The notes below the pieces were generated by a model. The model was not told where the DNA came from. It was given only the letters and a program-made list of their open reading frames with translations, and did not search any database. A stretch of DNA of 64,000 bases from Cytophagales bacterium (GTDB taxonomy: Bacteria > Bacteroidota > Bacteroidia > Cytophagales > Cyclobacteriaceae): the NCBI GenBank assembly GCA_033344775.1, contig JAWPMT010000005.1, positions 2,853,598-2,917,597 of the forward strand, given 5' to 3'. Position 1 is the stretch's first letter; the number at the start of each line of letters is the position of its first letter. Of this stretch, positions 58,901 through 64,000 are shown piece after piece. A program made the translations under genes and the position numbers.

Positions 58901-61900
58901 AGTGCCTCCGGCAAGGTCGGCCAGCGTTCCTGCTGGAAGGGTCCACGTGCCATCTCCATTGTCCGTGCCCGTGTAGTCCGTGCCGTCTATTGTTACCGTA
59001 ATGCTCGCTACTCCATTCGCTTCGATATAGGTTCCATTCAATTCAGGGCTGACAATACTCGTCGTTAAGGCTGTTACCGTCACTGTTGGTGCGGTCGTAT
59101 CCACGATCAACTCATCTGTTGTTGCATCCGTACCCACATTGCCTGCTAAGTCCCTTGCCGTGGCGATCACCTCATACGTGCCATCCGTTAAGGCCACAAT
59201 CGTTCCTCCAGCCAACGTCCACGTGCCATCTCCATTGTTCGTAGCTGTATACGTATCTGTTCCAATCGTAACTTCAATCGTGGCATCATTGTCATCCACA
59301 GTACCTGATAGTTCAGGACTTGCCTCATTGGTACTCAAACTGTTCACCGTAATCGTTGGTGCAACTTCATCTTCATCCGTTACCGTGATCGTCAGGCTCG
59401 CATCCGAAGCATTGGCTAAAGCATCAATTGCGGTGATGGTTACTTCATAAACATTATCTCCATCCGAATCTGAAGGGGCTTCAAAATCCGGAGCAGTAGA
59501 GAAAGAGACTGTTCCATCTGAGGCGATCGCAAACAGACTTGCGTCTGCTCCTGAAGTAACCGACCAGGTAACCGTTTCATCTGCTGTATAAGTGGCTACC
59601 GTTGTATTATTTTCTGCTACCGATGGCGTTAAGTCACCTGAAATCACCGGAGCGATTTCATCCACATCCGTTACTGTGATTGTTAATGCCTCATCTGAAG
59701 CATTACCCGCAGCGTCTGTAGCCGTAATCGTCACTTCATAGACATTGTCACCATCCGCGTCCGAGGGTGATTCAAAATCCGGAGCAGAAGTGAAGGAAAC
59801 TAATCCATCTGAAGCGATGGTAAACAGACTTGCATCTGCGCCAGAGGTAACCGTCCAGGTAACTGCTTCATCAGCGGTATACGTTTCTCCTGTTGTGATA
59901 TTCTCTTCCACCGATGGTGTGAAATTACCCGAGATCACCGGTGCAATTTCATCCGCATCCGTTACAGTTACCGTCACAGGAAGGTTCGTTTCATTGCCTG
60001 ATCCGTCTGTTGCTGTAATCTCTATCTCGTAAACATTGTCCCCATCTGCATCTCCAGGGTTTTCAAAGTCCGGGGCTGTGTTGAATATCAAAACTCCAGT
60101 ACCGCCATCAATGTCGAACAGCAATCCATCCGTACCTGTCATCGACCAGCTTACTGTCTCATCCGCAACATAAGTCTCAACAGCGGTGGTATTTTCGGCT
60201 ATCGACGGAGTATCGCTGCCTGAAGTAATCGAAGGACCCGAAGTATCAATGATCAATTGATTGGTAGTTGCATCTGTACCGGCATTTCCTGCTGCATCAG
60301 TAGCCGTCGCCACAACATCATACGTCGCTTCTGCTAATGCGGCAACAGTATTATCAACTAGTGTCCATGTGCCGTCGCCATTGTTCGTTGCACTATAAGC
60401 CGTGCCATCTACCGAAACTGAAATCGTTGCCGTATTATCATCTATCGTTCCAGTCAGTTCTGGAGTGGTATCCGAGGTAGTTAAGGCATCAACCGTAATC
60501 AGCGGTGCCGTCGCGTCTACCACCAACTCATCAGTCGTGCCATCCGTTCCCACATTCCCCGCTGCATCCGTTGCCGTCGCCACAACATCATAGGTCGCTT
60601 CTGCTAATCCGGTCACTGTATTATCGAACAGTGTCCATGTGCCGTCGCCATTATTGGTCGCTGTATACGCCGTGCCATCTACCGTCACCGAAATTGTTGC
60701 CGTATTATCATTTACCGTTCCGGTAAGTTCTGGGGTTGTGTCTGCCGTCGTTAGGGAATTTACCGCCACCGTTGGCACTACTTCATCGAAAATGATGTCC
60801 AGGTCTGCCGCCGTGTTGTCATTGCCAGCTCCATCTGCTGCCGCTGCCGCTGGAATCGAGACATTGACGGTGGTTTCTGAAAGTAGCGGGGTGATATCAA
60901 ATGTATAGGTCTGACCATCTACATTCACGAAATTGCTCAAGGCACCATTCGTAGGAGCCACATCTATTGCTGTGAAACCCGTTACCACTTCCCCAAAGTC
61001 TACCTGAATGCTGAATGGATTGACATTCGTTGGGCTTCCTGAAACACTGGTGATCACAGGTGTTGGAACAAGTTCATCAACATCTGTCACCGTGACTGCT
61101 ACCACCAGATCCGCCGTATTACCACCGCCATCTGTTGCCGTAACTGTCAAATCATAGATATTATCTCCACCTGAATCTCCTGGAACCTCAAAGTCTGGGG
61201 CACCATTGAAAGTAAGATCTCCGCCTGTATTGATCGTAAACAATGAGGCGTCTGTTCCTGATACTGACCAGGTCACAGTTTCATCCGTCGTATACGTTTC
61301 TACTGTAGTCGTGTTTTCCGAAATCGACGGACTGGCGGAACCACTCGTAATGACTGGGTCGATCTCATCTACATCCGTCACCGTAATTGCTACAACCAGA
61401 TCCACAAAGTTTCCTGTACCATCTGTGGCTGTCAATGTCAAATCATAGGTATTATCTCCACCCGCATCTCCTGGAACCTCAAAGTCCGGGGCACTGATAA
61501 AGGAAAGGTCACCACTCGTATTTATCGAGAATAAAGACGCGTCTGTTCCTGATACCGACCAGGTCACTGCCTCGTCAGCAGTATACGTTTCTACTTCTAT
61601 CGTGTTTTCAGCGACTGAAGGACTGGCAGAACCACTCGTAATGATTGGATCGATCTCATCTACATCCGTCACAGTAACTGCTACTACCAAATCTACAAAA
61701 TTTCCTGTGCCATCCGTGGCGGTCACTGTCAAATCGTAGCCATTATCTCCGCCTGCATCTCCTGGAACTTCAAAGTCTGGGGCACTGATAAAGGAAAGGT
61801 CACCACTCGTATTTATCGAGAATAAAGACGCGTCTGTTCCTGATAAGGACCAGGTCACGGCTTCATCTGCGGTATACGTTTCTACTGTAGTTACATTCTC

Positions 61901-64000
61901 GATAACAGATGGTGTCGCACTACCCGAAGTAATGACAGGGTCGATCTCATCCAAATCCGTCACTGTAACCAGTACTACCAGATTCGCGACGTTTCCTGCG
62001 CCATCTGTGGCTGTCACTGTCAAATCATAGCCATTATCCCCTCCAGAGTCACCTGGGACCTCAAAGTCCGGGGCAACATTGAAAGTAAGATCACCGCCTG
62101 TATTGATCGTAAACAAGGAAGCGTCTGTACCTGATAACGACCAGGTCACGGCTTCATCTGCCGTATAGGTTTCTACTATAGTTACATTCTCGACAACCGT
62201 TGGTGTGGCACCACCCGAAGTAATGACAGGGTCGATCTCATCTACATCCGTTACAGCAACTGCAACAACCAGATCTACGAAGTTTCCTGTGCCATCCGTG
62301 GCTGTCACTGTCAAATCATAGGTATTATCCCCACCCGCATCACCTGGAACCTCAAAGTCTGGGGGACTGAGGAAGGAAAGATCACCACTCGTATTTATCG
62401 AAAATAAAGACGCATCAGTTCCTGATAGTGACCAGGCTACGGCTTCATCCGCTGTATAAGTCTCTACAGTTGTTACATTCTCCGCAACTGATGGTGTTCC
62501 GCTACCCGAAGTAATGACTGGATCGATCTCATCCAGATCCGTCACCGTAACCAGTACAACTAGGTTCACGACGTTTCCTGCGACATCTGTGGCTGTCACC
62601 GTTAGATCATAGCCATTGTCTCCACCCGCATCACCAGGGGTCTCAAAGTCCGGGGCACTGTTGAAGGAAAGGTCACCACTCGTATTTATCGAGAATAAAG
62701 ACGCGTCTGTTCCTGATAACGACCAGGTAACCGCTTCATCCGCCGTATATGTTTCTACTGTAGTTGAGGGCTCCTCAATTGATGGGGTGGCTGAACCAGA
62801 CGTTATACTCGGATTACTTGTATCAACAGTCAATTCATTCGTGGTTGCATCAGAAACCTGATTACCTGCCGCATCTTCTGTTCGGGCGATCACGTCATAC
62901 GTACCATCTGCAACTCCTGTAAATGTGAAGTCCCAATCACTGGTCGTCTGATTGGCGGTAAAGAAATTCGCTCCGCCATCAATAGAAACCTCCACAATAA
63001 CAGAGCCGCTTGCTGCATCGAATGTTCCGGATACCAGCGGGTTATCATTATTGGTCACCAATACATTGACCGTGGGAGTGGTGGGAGGAGTTTTATCAAA
63101 ATTCACATCCCCTCCAGCAGTAATTGCGGTCACCTGTGTACCCGCATTAGACGCCAAATCAGAAAAGTCAATGCTAAAAGGTACCGTACCTTCCGCGTCA
63201 GTCCCTGCTGTAACATAAGCTGCCTGCCATGTGGTCTCATCAGCATCGGAAAGATCATTTATGGCAGCGATATTCCCGAAAATCGTGACTGTCGGTATGT
63301 TGATGTCTTCACTGGCCGTGAAAGAGAGGGTAATGACCTGGCCTGGAGAAGCCTGATTCGCATCAAAGGAATTATCAGAAGCAATGGAAACGGTAGGCAA
63401 CGTAGGTAATTCGGTATCCTTAACAACTACCGTTGAGGCTTGTGTCGCCGGATTTCCAGCCACGTCTGTTACATCTGCTGTGATGGTGATGTTGCCCTCT
63501 GCTAATCCTGAGACATTCACAAAATTAGCAGTCCACGCGCCACTTCCTGCGATAGGAGAAGCTACCACTGTGGAACCACCATCATCAAATGTGACTGTTA
63601 CTGTTTGGCCATCTTCTGCTGTTGTAGTACCGTTAACAAATACTGAGGATTCTTCAATAAAGTTGATAAAATCATCTGTTGCCACTGGAGTAGTGATCGT
63701 AATGGTAGGAGCAGCCATATCGATAGAGAAATTATCCGCTTCGTCATGTGTAGCCAAGATATTCCCCAGGGCATCCTGAGCAGCAGTGACCCGTACATCA
63801 ACATCTGCTAAGTCCTGATCTGCATCTGTCACAGTATAGGTCGCTGCGTATTCTGTTAGGCTATTCCAGATTCCAGCACTAAAGGATAGTGATGCTGATG
63901 GATCCTCGACCGGGAATGAAATCACAGGGTCATTGCTTCCTGAATTATCCATGTCTTCACTGAAAGTGATCACAAGATCAAGCTGAGAGGTGCCATCAAT
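55940..64000 (-). CDS. Giant secreted Ig/cadherin/LRR protein with T9SS sorting domain, N-terminus beyond the window
   Basis: At least 2,686 residues; the frame is open to the right edge, so the true start and signal peptide are not visible. From the N-terminal side: Ig-like domains, six 97-residue cadherin-like units (ITSGSATPSVAEN ... SLFSINTSGDLSF), further Ig-like units (TNNGDGTWTL), three more cadherin-like units (VISGNFTPSVEEN), more Ig, a fibronectin-III domain (LAATDITTGSFTANW), two leucine-rich blocks (INLSNNNLHGTI; VNLANNALTKIP), carboxypeptidase-like Ig segments, and a type-A type IX sorting domain at the end (LDIYPNPADKYLNIRYE, GMYLVRFYD). A polybasic loop (RRKVKRAGCSLRRRRR) interrupts one C-terminal domain. 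Secreted through the type IX system and probably surface-exposed. Confidence 0.87.
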   Translation of the reverse strand: MDGTSQLDLVITFSEDMDNSGSNDPVISFPVEDPSASLSFSAGIWNSLTEYAATYTVTDADQDLADVDVRVTAAQDALGNILATHDEADNFSIDMAAPTITITTPVATDDFINFIEESSVFVNGTTTAEDGQTVTVTFDDGGSTVVASPIAGSGAWTANFVNVSGLAEGNITITADVTDVAGNPATQASTVVVKDTELPTLPTVSIASDNSFDANQASPGQVITLSFTASEDINIPTVTIFGNIAAINDLSDADETTWQAAYVTAGTDAEGTVPFSIDFSDLASNAGTQVTAITAGGDVNFDKTPPTTPTVNVLVTNNDNPLVSGTFDAASGSVIVEVSIDGGANFFTANQTTSDWDFTFTGVADGTYDVIARTEDAAGNQVSDATTNELTVDTSNPSITSGSATPSIEEPSTTVETYTADEAVTWSLSGTDASLFSINTSGDLSFNSAPDFETPGDAGGDNGYDLTVTATDVAGNVVNLVVLVTVTDLDEIDPVITSGSGTPSVAENVTTVETYTADEAVAWSLSGTDASLFSINTSGDLSFLSPPDFEVPGDAGGDNTYDLTVTATDGTGNFVDLVVAVAVTDVDEIDPVITSGGATPTVVENVTIVETYTADEAVTWSLSGTDASLFTINTGGDLTFNVAPDFEVPGDSGGDNGYDLTVTATDGAGNVANLVVLVTVTDLDEIDPVITSGSATPSVIENVTTVETYTADEAVTWSLSGTDASLFSINTSGDLSFISAPDFEVPGDAGGDNGYDLTVTATDGTGNFVDLVVAVTVTDVDEIDPIITSGSASPSVAENTIEVETYTADEAVTWSVSGTDASLFSINTSGDLSFISAPDFEVPGDAGGDNTYDLTLTATDGTGNFVDLVVAITVTDVDEIDPVITSGSASPSISENTTTVETYTTDETVTWSVSGTDASLFTINTGGDLTFNGAPDFEVPGDSGGDNIYDLTVTATDGGGNTADLVVAVTVTDVDELVPTPVITSVSGSPTNVNPFSIQVDFGEVVTGFTAIDVAPTNGALSNFVNVDGQTYTFDITPLLSETTVNVSIPAAAAADGAGNDNTAADLDIIFDEVVPTVAVNSLTTADTTPELTGTVNDNTATISVTVDGTAYTATNNGDGTWTLFDNTVTGLAEATYDVVATATDAAGNVGTDGTTDELVVDATAPLITVDALTTSDTTPELTGTIDDNTATISVSVDGTAYSATNNGDGTWTLVDNTVAALAEATYDVVATATDAAGNAGTDATTNQLIIDTSGPSITSGSDTPSIAENTTAVETYVADETVSWSMTGTDGLLFDIDGGTGVLIFNTAPDFENPGDADGDNVYEIEITATDGSGNETNLPVTVTVTDADEIAPVISGNFTPSVEENITTGETYTADEAVTWTVTSGADASLFTIASDGLVSFTSAPDFESPSDADGDNVYEVTITATDAAGNASDEALTITVTDVDEIAPVISGDLTPSVAENNTTVATYTADETVTWSVTSGADASLFAIASDGTVSFSTAPDFEAPSDSDGDNVYEVTITAIDALANASDASLTITVTDEDEVAPTITVNSLSTNEASPELSGTVDDNDATIEVTIGTDTYTATNNGDGTWTLAGGTIVALTDGTYEVIATARDLAGNVGTDATTDELIVDTTAPTVTVTALTTSIVSPELNGTYIEANGVASITVTIDGTDYTGTDNGDGTWTLPAGTLADLAGGTYDVLVTITDTFGNTGADASTDELTIDQSTATTPVITINTTESLDRSPELTGTVDDNDAEIKVTVEGTEYGATNNEDGTWTLAANTFPELNVGTYDIIAIATNLSNLTGTDATTDELRILPAATTALAATDITTGSFTANWSAQDGGAQTYLLDVSEDENFSFTFSIYGDFDTEGELSEVISSLDYNTRFYYRVRVQYTSGDISDYSNTVTVLTATDPGTSRDSLALVAIYNATDGANWERNNNWLTGRLRTWENLSVDATRVTGINLSNNNLHGTIAPLTTGLGEVTSLDLSNNELQGVGGLTSMSSLETLDVSGNFIQFGDLENLVGAATNVNYDNQGIVLEEVRALQEIGTSYTVDRTITGSSNTYEWYEVDEVTGAETLITDLNGVSVSGNSFTIPSIEEDDERILLVKVTNTLVTGLELTSARLFLRVSSLARDSQALLNILEATGGNDGDWSPTQAWTGDVQNWSGVEVENSRVVGLNLSAAQFRAGQLTGELPGDILDIANLRTVNLANNALTKIPDMTRLPNLETLNVDRNALQPGDLEPHINITTFTYSNQAKFGPENVNEAIGKGSNYTIDLRVTGTANEYQWEYKGPATLDTIKVDDATAGTIDINDINYENMGAYKLTVENLLLPTLGEYESHPQVINATTSVMFTPTYIDTQTEETLNLTEGTADLLQILKTQMRFDSVGTTTVGADGFAFTDVVLGDYLIGVKAENVPDLLPTYYRSEFLWEQADTLFLRDVVSEALTMQQNPPDLPILPNGGVVNMEVVSDFAEDGEDENGNRIEARRKVKRAGCSLRRRRRASGGRPENDDEEFELVVYKETDDNGQVTFENLPDDTYFLNIEYPGIPMDPSTTIEFTVGAGGIEDNEFTLEAVVTEDGIAVELIEALGFYRQYFKDLDIYPNPADKYLNIRYEKLMSDQVKVQILNLEGRVMHEEDVRKGFNQEMQLEVDLLDPGMYLVRFYDPESPAPTIITYRVMISR
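61070..62815 (-). repeat. Six in-frame 291-bp cadherin-like repeats
   Basis: The phrase GATCTCATC recurs at 61361, 61652, 61943, 62234 and 62525, exactly 291 bp apart, encoding 97-residue units with the motif ITSGSxxPS. Units are similar but not identical; the downstream array (59.3-60.2 kb) contains shorter relatives. Confidence 0.88.

Overview
The window looks like a chromosomal segment of a member of the Bacteroidota, most likely a Cytophagales-type marine or environmental bacterium. Supporting signs are a TonB receptor with an N-terminal carboxypeptidase-like domain, DUF4249, DUF4097 and DUF4105 proteins, a 7TM-AraC regulator, a type IX secretion C-terminal domain, TAnnTTTG-type -7 elements, few Shine-Dalgarno sequences, and zinc-finger-degenerate TraR/DksA proteins. 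No rRNA, tRNA or CRISPR array was found. All assignments come from reading the sequence; no database search was run.

Layout. 1-10,200: a cut-off unknown gene, a CPBP protease, an S41 peptidase, an AraC-type regulator, RNase HII with a DM13 protein, a 43-codon secreted mini-ORF, a TonB-dependent receptor, a composite palindromic repeat, and a radical-SAM/DUF4105 divergent pair. 10,240-13,420: a small AT-rich accessory patch. It holds two convergent genes (an unusual polyprenyl-synthetase-like protein and an unknown membrane protein) bracketed by a perfect 15-bp inverted repeat, followed by a tyrosine recombinase broken by one frameshift in a T9 run. 13,600-16,760: an ECF sigma factor, a HEAT-repeat anti-sigma candidate and two DUF4097 proteins with ladders of His-His pairs. 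16,800-21,200: a Ycf48-like lipoprotein, a coiled-coil protein, hemB, and a TraR/scpB/pseudouridine-synthase operon.

21,309-35,825: one 4,838-residue surface protein, dominated by ten 768-bp in-frame repeats (lamin-tail plus Ig-like domain). 35,941-44,450: a DUF4249 lipoprotein and housekeeping genes (asd, glyA-tatC-rpiB, a membrane protein, rbfA with a LolC/E-type permease). 44,553-49,563: a SNF2 helicase, a two-gene immunity-like cassette that includes a colicin-DNase immunity homologue without a visible toxin, and a two-lobed aspartyl protease with a PDZ domain. 49,560-55,739: a GT39-like glycosyltransferase, then a compact type III polyketide cluster (FAD oxidoreductase, UbiA prenyltransferase, type III PKS, methyltransferase) and a nitroreductase. 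55,940-64,000: a second giant secreted protein (cadherin/Ig repeats, FN3, leucine-rich repeats, T9SS sorting domain) that runs off the right edge.

The places most worth following up are the 10.3-12.5 kb inverted-repeat cassette, the orphan immunity pair at 47.5-48.1 kb, the type III PKS cluster, the His-His ladder proteins, and the alternating higher-order repeat structure in the 14.5-kb gene.
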